From positions 806,001 through 870,000 of the forward strand of contig DASUNM010000023.1 in assembly GCA_036277115.1 (NCBI GenBank): DNA of 64,000 bases. Direction: 5' to 3'. Below are positions 33,712 to 42,152 of the stretch, piece after piece. This DNA is from Pyrinomonadaceae bacterium (GTDB lineage Bacteria > Acidobacteriota > Blastocatellia > Pyrinomonadales > Pyrinomonadaceae). How positions within the stretch are numbered: position 1 is the stretch's first letter; the number at the start of each line of letters is the position of its first letter. A model generated the notes under the pieces. It was not told where the DNA came from. It saw only the letters and a list, made by a program, of their open reading frames with translations, and ran no database searches. A program made the position numbers and the translations under genes.

Positions 33712-34974
33712 CTATTCCTCTTCTTTCGGTATTTTCAATTCACCGGTGACCAGATCAGGACGGGCTTTGGCCATGTCTTCGGGTGTGGTCGTCGCGGTGG
33801 GATGAAGCGCTTCGTCTTCAGCCGTCTCGCCGTCAAGTGCGGCGTCAACAACGGCTTCCTCGATTACTTCCGCAATCGTTTCGCTGCCGCGATGCTCGAG
33901 CCAGTGGCGATAAGTAACCGTGAGAATTGCGATCACGGGAATTGCGAGAAAGATGCCGACTACCCCGGCGATCTCAGCGCCGGCAAGAATCGCGAGAATA
34001 ACCGCGAGTGGATGCAGGTGAATTCCTGTGCCGATGATGCGCGGGTAAAAAACATAATCCTGGACGATGCGCAGCACTCCGAGGAACAGCAGCACGATGA
34101 ATGCTTTGGTGAATCCGAACTGAAGAAGGGCGAGCGCGGAAGCCAAAACAGCAACCACCAACGGTCCGACTAACGGCACAAACTCCAAAATGCCGGCAAT
34201 CAGCCCGAGCACGAGGGGGCTCGGCAAGCCGAACAGCCAGAAGCCAATGGTGCAAATGATGCCGATCAGCAGACACGCGATGAGCTGCGCGCGGATGTAA
34301 GCGGCAAGAGTGCTATTGATGTCCTGAAAGAATTCGTCGCCGCGCCAACGCAGACGCCCGCGCGGCAGCATCGCCAGCACTGAACGCCGAAAGGCGTCGG
34401 CATCCTTCAGCATAAAGAAGCTGAGGATCGGAATCAGCACCAGCCAGGGAATGAAGATGACGTAATGCACCATGCCCTCGGCGGCGATGGTGACGAGATC
34501 ACCGACCTTCCCGATCAGCCCCTCTACGTACTTGGCCAGTCCTTCCGGCATGCGTCGTCCGCGAAAGTAACTGCTTATACTCTCGGTGCCGCCCCGAATC
34601 TTCTGGTAGTACGCGATCGCTTGTTGTTTGAATTCGGGAAACTGTGCGCTGAGTGAGGGAATGAGCAGGTAGATCGCCAGGCCAATCCCCACGAACAACA
34701 CGATGTAAACGATCGCAATGGCCAGGCTGCGGGGAATGACGCGCTCGCGGCCGCCGATTCTGAGCGGTTGCTGGACCAGATCGACCAGCGGCGCAATCAG
34801 GTAGGCGAAGAAGATCGAAAGAACAATAAGGAGGATTAGTGGCGTTAGCCGGTAAGTAATCCAGAGCAGACCTGCGACCAACAGCAGGAGCGCGAGGATT
34901 CTCAGCACAGCCCGCGTCTGCAGCCAGGTATGGGCGACGGCCTCTGAATGAACAGTTTCCTTGGGGTCGTTCAT
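33712..34974 (-). CDS. AI-2E family transporter (PerM-like permease)
   Basis: This 420-residue inner-membrane protein has about seven to eight helices in the usual arrangement: three in the first 90 residues, a soluble segment (SLSAQFPEFKQQAIAYYQKIRGGTESISSYFR), then WLVLIPILSFFMLKDADAFRRSVLAMLPRGRLRW and the conserved GIICTIGFWLFGLPSPLVLGLIAGILEFVPLVGPLVVAVLA region. Members export autoinducer-2 or act as Na+/H+ antiporters, so the substrate is not clear. A charged C-terminal tail of about 50 residues is extra. Confidence 0.9.
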   Translation of the reverse strand: MNDPKETVHSEAVAHTWLQTRAVLRILALLLLVAGLLWITYRLTPLILLIVLSIFFAYLIAPLVDLVQQPLRIGGRERVIPRSLAIAIVYIVLFVGIGLAIYLLIPSLSAQFPEFKQQAIAYYQKIRGGTESISSYFRGRRMPEGLAKYVEGLIGKVGDLVTIAAEGMVHYVIFIPWLVLIPILSFFMLKDADAFRRSVLAMLPRGRLRWRGDEFFQDINSTLAAYIRAQLIACLLIGIICTIGFWLFGLPSPLVLGLIAGILEFVPLVGPLVVAVLASALALLQFGFTKAFIVLLFLGVLRIVQDYVFYPRIIGTGIHLHPLAVILAILAGAEIAGVVGIFLAIPVIAILTVTYRHWLEHRGSETIAEVIEEAVVDAALDGETAEDEALHPTATTTPEDMAKARPDLVTGELKIPKEEE

Positions 34975-35007
34975 TGCTCAGGTAGCTTGCGGGTCTCGAT
35001 TTCCACA

Positions 35008-35391
35008 CTACAACTCGTCGTCGTCGAGTTCGTAGTCAGCTTCGTTCATCTTGATCATTGCTTCATGCCAGATGACTCCGCGCCATTCGTCGGTTTCCCC
35101 GACCAGTTGCAAAGCGGCCTGCGGATGGCCCGGGTTCCGCTCAATGCGCAGCACTTCGGCGATCACCCGCAGCTTCTCGCCGTCGTCGTCCATCACCAGG
35201 AGATTGACTGTGCTCCCCACCGGCGGCAGGACGCGTTGGAAATGGACCAGTGTGCCTTCGGGACCGACGTTTTCAGTCTCTCCTTCCGAGATCACATGCG
35301 CGCCATCGGGCGTGTCCCATTCAGCGCGAATTGGAAATGCAGCAACGTATCTGGGGCCTGAGCGGTGTTCCGCCATGACTGTGTCGGGCAT
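35008..35391 (-). CDS. PilZ-domain protein (cyclic-di-GMP-binding type)
   Basis: The ATG at 35391 is fixed by an AGAGGAG six bases upstream. The short protein (127 residues) carries a PilZ-like fold with EHRSGPRYVAAFPIRAEW at the start (the RxxxR-like cyclic-di-GMP switch appears as RSGPR) and ETENVGPEGTLVHF in place of the D/NxSxxG motif. The match is therefore partial: the second motif is NVGPEG. It probably is a PilZ relative with weakened ligand binding. An acidic tail (ELDDDEL) ends the protein. The AI-2E gene follows after 33 bases. Confidence 0.65.
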   Translation of the reverse strand: MPDTVMAEHRSGPRYVAAFPIRAEWDTPDGAHVISEGETENVGPEGTLVHFQRVLPPVGSTVNLLVMDDDGEKLRVIAEVLRIERNPGHPQAALQLVGETDEWRGVIWHEAMIKMNEADYELDDDEL

Positions 35392-35508
35392 CAACGACTC
35401 CTCTTTGGGTGAAGCAGGATCCAACGGCTGCATCATACAAGGAAAAGCGGGATTTGCAGAGAGGAAGTGTGTGTTGCGGCTTCGCCCAAAGGCCATCACG
35501 CACTTGAG

Positions 35509-35668
35509 TAATCCAGAACGCCGTAGGCGTTCACTAACCTTCAGCCCAGGGTTGCCAGAGTTCCTCCAGCAATCAATGAGGCTACCCAGCGAGTTGCCCT
35601 GGGCTGGAATTTGCAAACGCCTCTCGGCGTTCTCTCCAAAGCGGTCAGGGTTGATTACCCAAGAATGG
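35509..35668. repeat. REP-like multi-hairpin palindrome (AACGCC/CAGCCCAGGG type)
   Basis: Outer arms GTAATCC and GATTAC enclose AGAACGCCGTAGGCGTT with AACGCCTCTCGGCGTTCT, and an inner pair AGCCCAGGGTTGCC with GCCCTGGGCT. Arms are separated by a loop of about 60 bases. It lies in the 298-base gap between the PilZ gene and acs. Nothing coding is visible there. Confidence 0.8.
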
Positions 35669-35689
35669 TTTCAGAGGGAGAGGGCTTTC

Positions 35690-37648
35690 CTACTCTTCGT
35701 CGCCGCGAAGTTTTTCCAGGACGGAAAAATCTTCAAGCGTCGTGACATCGCCCGCGACGGCTCCGCTGGTAGCAATCTCGCGCAGCAGGCGTCGCATGAT
35801 CTTGCCGGACCGCGTCTTTGGTAGCGCGTCGGCGAATCGAAGATCGTCAGGCCGCGCCAGCGCCCCAATTTCTTTGGCCACGTGCTGGCGCAACTCTTCT
35901 TTCAAGGGCTCAGAAGCTACGCGATCGCCTTCCAGGGTCACGAACGCGACAATCGCTGATCCTTTCAGATCGTCGGGCTTGGCGACAACGGCAGCTTCCG
36001 CGACGGCAACGTGTGAGACAAGCGCGCTTTCGATTTCAGCGGTTCCCAAACGGTGACCGGCAACGTTAATGACGTCGTCGATGCGGCCCATGATCCAGAA
36101 GTAGCCGTCCTCATCTTTCCGCGCGCCGTCGCCCGCAAAGTAGACGCCGGGAATTTGTGACCAGTACTGCTGTTGGTAACGCTCGTCATCGCCGTAGATG
36201 GTGCGCAACATTGAAGGCCACGGCTTTTTGATCACAAGATATCCGCCTTCATTTGCTCCCACAGGCTTGCCGTCCCGCGTCATTACGTCAACGTCGATAC
36301 CGGGAAAAGGCTTTGTTCCCGATCCGGGTTTCGTCGGCGTCGCGCCAGGCAGAGGCGTGATCATGATCGCGCCCGTTTCCGTCTGCCACCACGTATCAAC
36401 AATTGGGCAACGCTCTTTCCCGATAACGCGGTGGTACCAAATCCACGCTTCGGGATTGATCGGCTCACCTACGGTGCCGAGCAAACGCAGCGAAGAGAGA
36501 TCGTGTTTCAAGGGCCACTGTTCGCCCCACTTTATGAACGCGCGGATCGCCGTGGGCGCGGTGTAGAGAGTGTTCACTTTATGCCGCTCAATGATGTCCC
36601 AGAAGCGATCCGGCTTAGGCCAGTTCGGGGCGCCTTCATACATCAGCACCGTGGCGCCGTTCGACAGCGGACCGTACACGACATAACTGTGACCCGTGAC
36701 CCAACCGATGTCCGCCGTGCACCAGTAAACATCTTCGTCTTTGATGTCGAACACCCATTTCGTGGTGAGGTGCGCCTGCAAGAGATAGCCGCCGGTCGTG
36801 TGCAGAATGCCTTTTGGCTTCCCCGTCGTGCCCGACGTGTAAAGAATGAACAGCGGATGCTCGCTGTCGAGCTCTTCCGCCTGGCAATTCGCGTCAACTG
36901 CCTCCGCTAGTTCGTGCCACCAATGATCGCGCCCGGATTCCATGTGAATCTCGCTGCCGGTTCGTTTGACGACAATGCAGTTCTTAACCGACGGCGTCTG
37001 TTTCAAAGCCTCATCAACCGCGGGTTTCAGCTTTACTTCATTGCCCCGTCGCCAGCCACCATCGGCCGTCACGACCAAATTGCACTGGGCATCGTTGATG
37101 CGATCGATAAGCGCCGTGCTTGAAAAACCGCCGAACACAACTGAATGAGTCGCGCCGATGCGCGCGCACGCGAGCATCGAGATCGCCAGCTCAGGAATTA
37201 GCGGCATATAGAGCGCGACGCGATCGCCTTTCTTAACACCAATCTTTCTTAGGACATTCGCGAAGCGACAGACTTCTGTGTGTAGCTGCTGATAAGTCAG
37301 CGTGCGCGCGTCGCCGGGTTCGCCTTCCCAAATCAAAGCAGCCTTGTTACGCCGCCAGCTGGACAGGTGACGATCGAGACAATTGTGAGAGATGTTTGTC
37401 TTGCCGCCGATGAACCACTGCGCGTGCGGGGCTTCCCACTTCAAGACCGTGTCCCACTTCGTGAACCAATCGAGCTCACTTTCAGCCATCCGCGCCCAGA
37501 ACTTTTCCGGATCGGCGGCTGCTTCGGCGCGCAGCGCTTCCAGCTCTTCCATTGATTTGAAATGTGCGTTGGCAGCGAATTCGGCTGGCGGGGGGAAGAC
37601 TCGCTCTTCGTGCTGCAGCGATTCGATGTTGGTTGCAGGTGTTGACAT
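35690..37648 (-). CDS. acs: Acetyl-CoA synthetase (AMP-forming)
   Basis: Acs activates acetate to acetyl-CoA via acetyl-AMP. The 652-residue protein is full length. It contains the P-loop A3 motif [22 protein letters not shown], the A5-A8 region [20 protein letters not shown] and [39 protein letters not shown], and the C-terminal catalytic/acetylation Lys in [17 protein letters not shown]. The Trp in VDTWWQTE restricts the acyl pocket to acetate. It is a single gene with its own promoter region (37649-37839), divergent from the 37840 gene. Confidence 0.96.
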   Translation of the reverse strand: MSTPATNIESLQHEERVFPPPAEFAANAHFKSMEELEALRAEAAADPEKFWARMAESELDWFTKWDTVLKWEAPHAQWFIGGKTNISHNCLDRHLSSWRRNKAALIWEGEPGDARTLTYQQLHTEVCRFANVLRKIGVKKGDRVALYMPLIPELAISMLACARIGATHSVVFGGFSSTALIDRINDAQCNLVVTADGGWRRGNEVKLKPAVDEALKQTPSVKNCIVVKRTGSEIHMESGRDHWWHELAEAVDANCQAEELDSEHPLFILYTSGTTGKPKGILHTTGGYLLQAHLTTKWVFDIKDEDVYWCTADIGWVTGHSYVVYGPLSNGATVLMYEGAPNWPKPDRFWDIIERHKVNTLYTAPTAIRAFIKWGEQWPLKHDLSSLRLLGTVGEPINPEAWIWYHRVIGKERCPIVDTWWQTETGAIMITPLPGATPTKPGSGTKPFPGIDVDVMTRDGKPVGANEGGYLVIKKPWPSMLRTIYGDDERYQQQYWSQIPGVYFAGDGARKDEDGYFWIMGRIDDVINVAGHRLGTAEIESALVSHVAVAEAAVVAKPDDLKGSAIVAFVTLEGDRVASEPLKEELRQHVAKEIGALARPDDLRFADALPKTRSGKIMRRLLREIATSGAVAGDVTTLEDFSVLEKLRGDEE

Positions 37649-37839
37649 GGTGGCTGCGTATATTACAACAGCCTAACAATGAAAGCAGGGACGCAACCTG
37701 ACGTTTCGCTCTGATCTTTCGTGCGAAGAAATACTTCTCCAACTTTGGGCATAACTGATGTAACGCCGAAACGGTGCTCCCTGAGTCCGAACCCTCGCCG
37801 GTCCGTGTAGGCGGAAAATTGCCCAACAAGGAGACATAT

Positions 37840-38310
37840 ATGCCTGGAACAAATTCTCGTAATCTGACTCTGACCCGCGAAGGAACAAACGTCAGAGTTA
37901 CCGTGACATACAACGCGCTATTCAGTGCATTTGAACGCGCCTTGGCCGGTCTTGGAATGCAGTTCGTCGAAAGAATTTCGACACTCGGCATAGACCCGCC
38001 CGGATCAACCACCGGAACAGTTCTGGCCGGCGGTGACTTCCCGCCGCAAGTGATCCCGGTGCCACCGGGCGCTGGGCCGATTTCGATTCCGCGAAGCCGG
38101 CAGATCCTCATGACCAGGACTCAACTGGATGAAGATGGAACCCCTTTTGTCTTCGCTGATTTCGATGCGGACGAGATTAGATGCCGCATCCGAATAGAGT
38201 CGCGTGGCCTTCCGGCCGCAGTCACGCCCGATGAATTTACCGATCAAGAGGTATTAGGGCTGGTGATTACCCCTGGGGTCAACGCCGCGGCAGCAGGATC
38301 ACAAACGTAA
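37840..38310 (+). CDS. Orphan protein of unknown function
   Basis: The ATG at 37840 has a perfect AAGGAGA site six bases upstream and the gene ends just before a strong terminator, so it is a real, probably well expressed gene. The 156-residue product has no signal peptide or helix. It starts SRNLTLTREGTNVRVTVTYNALFSAFERALAGLGMQF, has a Pro/Gly-rich middle (PPQVIPVPPGAGPISIPRSRQ), and a beta-rich end. This might be a small tube or sheath-like or ligand-binding beta-protein, but I recognise no family. Codon use resembles the neighbours. Confidence 0.7.
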   Translation: MPGTNSRNLTLTREGTNVRVTVTYNALFSAFERALAGLGMQFVERISTLGIDPPGSTTGTVLAGGDFPPQVIPVPPGAGPISIPRSRQILMTRTQLDEDGTPFVFADFDADEIRCRIRIESRGLPAAVTPDEFTDQEVLGLVITPGVNAAAAGSQT

Positions 38311-38330
38311 GAATTCAAGCGGTGACAGAT

Positions 38331-38356
38331 CAGGGGCAGGTTAAAAACTGCCCCTG
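38331..38356. terminator. Bidirectional terminator
   Basis: CAGGGGCAG (38331-38339) pairs with CTGCCCCTG (38348-38356) around an A-rich loop, with T-rich flanks on both sides. It separates the convergent 37840 and 38366 genes. Confidence 0.8.
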
Positions 38357-38365
38357 TTAAATCTT

Positions 38366-39220
38366 TCACCAGCCTGTCGCGAACAACCCGCTGGCACCTC
38401 GAAGGCCAATGCGTTGATAGGCCGAATAAGCTTTCGCTGCTCGCATTCGAACCTGCTCGTCAACTTCGTGATTCAACCAACCATCTAAGGCGGCTGAGAG
38501 AATGTAAGCTTCCGGCGCCATCAGGTTGGTCGTCCACAACAAGGGCTGTGCTCCCGTACTGCGCAAAGGCTCAGTGAAGTAACTCTTGCTCGCGCAAGCC
38601 AGGATGATGGCTTCCCGTTTCTCCTTATCACGTTTCTTCGGAATGGCACTGAGCTGGAAATCCATCAAACCGTTGTGGCCTATGTAGGCAAGCAGATCGG
38701 CGCTGCCACCCACGTGAATTTCAACTTCCTTACCGTCCACTGAAACAATTAGCTTCTCGCCCGGAACGCCTGCCGCCGCGTCGAGAAAATCCTCTGTAGC
38801 TCGCTGGATGTAACTGCCGCGATAAGCTTCCGCGATCAGAAACGCTCCGGTCCGGCGATGCCGGAATACGACACGATCGAGTATGACCAGGGGCAACTTG
38901 GATGACGCGTTCGACGGAGTAAGCGCCTGCCAATCTCTGTTCTTATTGAAGAAAGTCCTAACTCCGAACGCCGCGCCCCAATAGAGATTCGTGGCCGGAT
39001 TATCTCCGTTTCCCAGACTCGCCGAGACCGGCACGATGCCCTGGTTCACGTTGTCGCACAGAGCGACGAACACATGAATCACGGGGACAGAGTTTTTTGT
39101 GAGCGGGGGTTCAGTGATCGTTGAGGGCGCCGATTCGCGGACAGAGGCAAGTTGTGGCTGCGAGGCTGGAGCGCAGCCTGGAATGGCGAGAACGAGGCAA
39201 AGAAGAAATGCTCGCAGCAT
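38366..39220 (-). CDS. Lipoprotein with clan CD (caspase/CHAT)-like His-Cys motifs
   Basis: The ATG at 39220 has AAGG six bases upstream. The protein has a lipoprotein signal with Cys16 (LAIPGC). Its N-terminal half carries IHVFVALCDNVNQGIVPVSASLGNGDNPATNLYWGAAFGVRTFF, a stretch I recall from unnamed hypothetical proteins. The next segments are DLLAYIGHNGLMDF (H182) and AIILACASKSYF (C209), each after a hydrophobic strand. This His-Gly-then-Cys pattern with a spacing of about 27 residues is that of clan CD cysteine peptidases (caspases, CHAT). No catalytic activity has been shown for the group; the assignment is inference. It is a likely surface or periplasmic protein. Confidence 0.65.
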   Translation of the reverse strand: MLRAFLLCLVLAIPGCAPASQPQLASVRESAPSTITEPPLTKNSVPVIHVFVALCDNVNQGIVPVSASLGNGDNPATNLYWGAAFGVRTFFNKNRDWQALTPSNASSKLPLVILDRVVFRHRRTGAFLIAEAYRGSYIQRATEDFLDAAAGVPGEKLIVSVDGKEVEIHVGGSADLLAYIGHNGLMDFQLSAIPKKRDKEKREAIILACASKSYFTEPLRSTGAQPLLWTTNLMAPEAYILSAALDGWLNHEVDEQVRMRAAKAYSAYQRIGLRGASGLFATGW

Positions 39221-39278
39221 CGGCAACCTTCAGAATGTTTGCTTAGACGCCGCGTCAACCGAACCTGTTCCAACTATC

Positions 39279-40238
39279 TCAACTAGAGGAGAGTTCTTCC
39301 ACAATTTCGCGCATGACCACGCGTCCGCGCTCCACTTCATCGGGCGCAAACGAAATCGCGCCGACGACTGCGTGTCCGCCGCCACCGTAACGCTCGCAGA
39401 TGGTCGCGATGTTGTGACGGCGCGGCCGGGGCGCCCAGGGGTTCGAGCCGACCGAGATTTTCGTGCGCTTTGGCGCGCGGGTGAGCGCCACCGTATAAGT
39501 CGCTTCCGGAAACAGATAGTAGGGGATGAACTTGTTGAAGCCTTCGAAGCCCTCGTCCACCAGATCGAAGTGCACCACGTCGTGCTCGCAAACTGCTTTG
39601 CGCTTGATGGCTTCAAGGGTTTCGCGGTGCAGCTTCAGGATCGGCTGAAACCGCTGTTGTATCTCCGGGCTGGTGGCAACCTCGTTAAGCGGTCTCACCG
39701 TGAGGTCGCGGATGATTTGTTCTATGACAGATTCCTCCGGCGTGCCTTCGATCACCTGCATAAGTTGCAGCGCGGACTCTTTCAGCTCGACACACTGCGC
39801 GGCCGATTCGTAGAGCGCGCCGTCGATGATGTGCGCCCAATGAATCAGCTCTTTCAAAGGCTCAGGATTGAAGCCAAACTTTGTCTGCGCCACATCCGCG
39901 ATGAATTCCGTGCAGGACTTTCGGGTCGCATCGAGAAACTTTCTGCCGGATTCATCGGCGCGAAAGTGCGCTTCATCTTCAGGAGTGAGAAAGGCGGATT
40001 GATGATGATCGAACCACCAGGTCAGCTTTTCAGACGGCGAGTATTTGAAATCGACGATGGCATTTTCGTCGCCGTCAAACATGTCGCGATCAAAGAGCAG
40101 GTTATTCGGGCGATGCAGCAACCCACCGTAACTAACTTCAGCGTTGGGATGTATTCGCTCTTGATAAAAACGGGTGAAGGTCGCCGCCGAAGCGACGCCA
40201 TCAAAACAATGACCGTGGTAAAGGACGCGAAGTTTCAT
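39279..40238 (-). CDS. DHH-family phosphoesterase
   Basis: The DHH fold hydrolyses phosphodiester bonds in small nucleotides or short oligos. Motifs seen: [18 protein letters not shown] (motif I, D13), NAIVDFKYS (motif II-like), [13 protein letters not shown] (the DHH triad) and, in the C-terminal DHHA1 part, [16 protein letters not shown] (the GGGH substrate-binding loop). The 319-residue length and layout fit NrnA-like or pApase-like enzymes. The target cannot be assigned from sequence. The transposon lies 67 bases upstream of its start. Confidence 0.85.
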   Translation of the reverse strand: MKLRVLYHGHCFDGVASAATFTRFYQERIHPNAEVSYGGLLHRPNNLLFDRDMFDGDENAIVDFKYSPSEKLTWWFDHHQSAFLTPEDEAHFRADESGRKFLDATRKSCTEFIADVAQTKFGFNPEPLKELIHWAHIIDGALYESAAQCVELKESALQLMQVIEGTPEESVIEQIIRDLTVRPLNEVATSPEIQQRFQPILKLHRETLEAIKRKAVCEHDVVHFDLVDEGFEGFNKFIPYYLFPEATYTVALTRAPKRTKISVGSNPWAPRPRRHNIATICERYGGGGHAVVGAISFAPDEVERGRVVMREIVEELSSS

Positions 40239-40295
40239 ACGTAGATAAAAAGCTGGTCATCTTAGCAATTGCGCGATACTTAACGCCAGCAAGGT

Positions 40296-40304
40296 AATTC
40301 AACC
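40296..40304. other. Left target-site duplication, 9 bp
   Basis: AATTCAACC immediately precedes the left terminal repeat of the transposon. The identical nine bases follow the right terminal repeat at 44213-44221. Confidence 0.95.
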
Positions 40305-40326
40305 GGTAGTGTCCTAATTTGAAATC
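40305..40326. repeat. Left terminal inverted repeat
   Basis: This 22-bp end is the exact reverse complement of 44191-44212 and starts with GGTAGTG as IS1-type ends do. Confidence 0.95.
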
Positions 40327-40327
40327 C

Positions 40328-40531
40328 TTACCGGAATAGTGGCCCAATGCGAATTGCAAGCACTCCCAGCGAGATCATCACGATTATTGCCCCGATACTT
40401 GAAATGACACACCCAGCCTTTATTCCTTGCACATCTTCCCGGTTCTTAGGACGGTTACTTATCCACCCTACCAACTGGCCGAAGCCGACGATAACGACAC
40501 CGATCACCAAGAACAGGATTGGATACCACAT
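40328..40531 (-). CDS. Small two-helix membrane protein (transposon cargo)
   Basis: The 67-residue protein starts with ATG 40531 preceded by GAGGAC. It has two hydrophobic helices (MWYPILFLVIGVVIVGFGQLVGWI and VISSIGAIIVMISLGVLAI) joined by a charged loop SNRPKNREDVQ. The stop lies next to the left terminal repeat. Function is unknown; small two-helix proteins often are holin-like or toxin-like, but no evidence supports that here. Confidence 0.65.
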   Translation of the reverse strand: MWYPILFLVIGVVIVGFGQLVGWISNRPKNREDVQGIKAGCVISSIGAIIVMISLGVLAIRIGPLFR

Positions 40532-40585
40532 AGGTTAGTCCTCATTAAACAATTCCGTAGTACACTAAATGGTATGTAGACAGAT

Positions 40586-40611
40586 GGGAATATCGGTAGT
40601 ACAGTATTCCC
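40586..40611. promoter_or_regulatory. Inverted repeat directly before the transposase start
   Basis: GGGAATA (40586-40592) pairs with TATTCCC (40605-40611), leaving three bases to the transposase ATG. The hairpin would cover the ribosome-binding region if transcription enters from outside, a known way of limiting transposase. It may alternatively be an operator for the cargo regulator. Confidence 0.5.
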
Positions 40612-40614
40612 ACG

Positions 40615-41454
40615 ATGGCAAACACGTTACCGAAAGACAAACAGATTCAAGTGACAGCGGCGCTAGCCGAAGGTAATTCGATCCGGTCTATTGAGCGAAT
40701 GACTGGGATTCACCGGGACACGATCATGCGCTTAGGCGTCAAGGTCGGTCAAGGTTGTGCGCGTCTGTTAGACGCGAAGATGCGCGGCCTCGATTGCCAG
40801 CGCCTTGAGCTGGATGAGGTGTGGGGCTACATCGGTAAGAAAATGCGCCACTGGCAAGTTGGCGACGATCCGACCTTTGGCGATGTTTGGACATACTGCG
40901 CGATTGATGCGGATACCAAGCTAGTCCCTGCCTATCGTGTCGCCAGTGCGCGTGACCATTACCAGACCACGGAGTTTATTGCCGACTTAGCATCGCGTCT
41001 TAACAACCGCGTTCAGATTTCAACCGATGCGATGAACGCTTACGAAGAGGCCATCGAAACAGTGTTCGGAATGGATGTTGATTACGGTCAGATCGTAAAA
41101 ACCTATCAGTCGGAGGACGGTAGAAAAGAGTACAACCCCGAGCGTCGTTACAGCCAACCGCGCATCGCTTCATCTAAGAAAACCGCGATGGCTGGCAATC
41201 CTGAGTGGGCACTAATCAGCACGTCCTACGTTGAACGGCTGAATGCCTCAACTCGTTTGCACATGAAACGGTTGGCGCGTCTGACTCATGCGTTCTCTAA
41301 GAAGTTTGAGAATTTCGAAGCTGCGGTTGCGTTGAATTTCGCCGCTCACAATTTCGTCAAAACGCATCGCACGTTGAAAATGACACCCGCGATGATGGCC
41401 GGAGTGACTAACGACTTTTGGAGCTACGGGGATCTATTCGAGGCGGCATCGTGA
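40615..41454 (+). CDS. IS1-family DDE transposase
   Basis: The 279-residue protein has an N-terminal helix-turn-helix (IQVTAALAEGNSIRSIERMTGIHRDTIMRL) and the DDE domain with LELDEVWGYIGKK (D67), QISTDAMNAYEEA (D138) and STSYVERLNAS (E207), all in the InsB-like context of IS1. It is a single full-length frame, so no programmed frameshift is needed, unlike classic IS1. It catalyses insertion and generates the 9-bp duplication seen. The next gene starts at GTG 41451 within its stop (GTGA). Confidence 0.93.
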   Translation: MANTLPKDKQIQVTAALAEGNSIRSIERMTGIHRDTIMRLGVKVGQGCARLLDAKMRGLDCQRLELDEVWGYIGKKMRHWQVGDDPTFGDVWTYCAIDADTKLVPAYRVASARDHYQTTEFIADLASRLNNRVQISTDAMNAYEEAIETVFGMDVDYGQIVKTYQSEDGRKEYNPERRYSQPRIASSKKTAMAGNPEWALISTSYVERLNASTRLHMKRLARLTHAFSKKFENFEAAVALNFAAHNFVKTHRTLKMTPAMMAGVTNDFWSYGDLFEAAS

Positions 41455-41768
41455 ATCACGAAGATTACATCGCAGAGTTACAAGCGGCGATCCTCAACGT
41501 GCATGGCGCTCAAGCTAAGCACGTTGAGACCGTTGCAGTAACAGAAGAGTTTGAAGGCAAAACCGTTTGGCAAGGTGAAGTCGAAGTGTTCGACATACGC
41601 GGCCATCCGAAAGCGAAACGGTGTTATGGCTGGGGGTACTCAACCGATGAAGATAGAGGGCGGCGATACGTTGCGGTGTTAGAACTGCCGCCCGTTGATT
41701 CACCACAGACAGCAGTTCAAGCGGCTGTGATTTCGGAGATCAAGAATGCCAAGAAAACAAAAGCCTAA
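41451..41768 (+). CDS. Cargo protein of unknown function, coupled to transposase
   Basis: GTG 41451 overlaps the transposase TGA, which implies translational coupling. A longer frame from 41418 overlaps the transposase more and has no ribosome-binding site. The 105-residue product is acidic and shows alternating beta/alpha character: NHEDYIAELQAAILNVHGAQAKHVETVAVTEEFEGKTVWQGEVEVFDIRGHPKAKRCYGW and RRYVAVLELPPVDSPQTAVQAAV. I know no named family. The gene overlaps the following ribbon-helix-helix gene by 23 bases, so transposase, this protein and the repressor-like protein form one operon. Confidence 0.75.
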   Translation: MNHEDYIAELQAAILNVHGAQAKHVETVAVTEEFEGKTVWQGEVEVFDIRGHPKAKRCYGWGYSTDEDRGRRYVAVLELPPVDSPQTAVQAAVISEIKNAKKTKA

Positions 41769-41928
41769 AGTCGGACGCCCTAGCTTGGGCAAGGATGCTA
41801 AGAGCGTAGTTCTACAATCCCGCGTTCAGGAATCGGAAAAAGAGACCTATCAACGCGCAGCAAACGCCGCCGGGAAAGACTTATCAACCTGGATTCGCGA
41901 GACTTTGAACCAAGCGATCAAAGCGTGA
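41746..41928 (+). CDS. Ribbon-helix-helix-like small protein (cargo)
   Basis: The 60-residue protein MPRKQKPKVGRPSLGKDAKSVVLQSRVQESEKETYQRAANAAGKDLSTWIRETLNQAIKA has a basic arm, a short beta-strand (SVVLQSRVQ) and two helices with the LSTWIRETLNQA motif of RHH/Arc-type DNA-binding proteins. It is probably a repressor of its own operon or of the transposase. The gene overlaps the upstream one, so it is coupled. Confidence 0.75.
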   Translation: MPRKQKPKVGRPSLGKDAKSVVLQSRVQESEKETYQRAANAAGKDLSTWIRETLNQAIKA

Positions 41929-41954
41929 TATTCTCCGTCCGGGCTGGGGGGTTC

Positions 41955-42049
41955 GGAAGACGTAGGAATCGAACCTCACGGTGGTATCAGCACCGCGCCC
42001 TATCAGGGTGTAAAGGCCTTACGTGGAGCCAACCACGGGGACGCCTTCC
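41955..42049 (-). ncRNA. tRNA-like structured sequence (possible degenerate class II tRNA)
   Basis: Read on the minus strand, GGAAGGC at the 5' end pairs with GTCTTCC at the 3' end (7 bp with one G-T). Next to the 3' strand lies GGTTCGATTCC, a T-loop-like segment, whose stem has a bulge. A D-arm-like hairpin CGTGG-TTGGCT-CCACG and a strong hairpin GCGGTG-CTGATAC-CACCGT lie between. The total is 95 bases, longer than an ordinary tRNA. I cannot place a normal anticodon arm, and no CCA is encoded. It lies between the cargo operon and its terminator. Confidence 0.35.
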
Positions 42050-42076
42050 TTACTTTGACAATCTGTTTGGCCTAGA

Positions 42077-42127
42077 CCTCAGAAGGGGCTTTTGATTTAC
42101 GGTCTGAACCCCTTCTGAGGTTTTTCT
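42077..42127 (+). terminator. Strong terminator of the transposase operon
   Basis: A perfect 12-bp stem CCTCAGAAGGGG (42077-42088) with CCCCTTCTGAGG (42109-42120) is followed by TTTTTCTGTTTT. Confidence 0.9.
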
Positions 42128-42152
42128 GTTTTACGCCCCGCCAAGTCGGCTC

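Noticed and set aside
35392-35616. N-terminal extension of the PilZ protein
   Set aside because: A strong AGAGGAG is correctly placed for ATG 35391, and the upstream codons run into a REP-like palindrome.
39099-40244. Long plus-strand frame opposite the DHH phosphoesterase gene
   Set aside because: It is the shadow of a gene with all DHH motifs on the minus strand; the plus frame shows no family motif or ribosome-binding site.
41955-42049. An ordinary tRNA gene
   Set aside because: No acceptable anticodon arm, a bulged T-stem and 95 bases length. Kept only as a tRNA-like structure.
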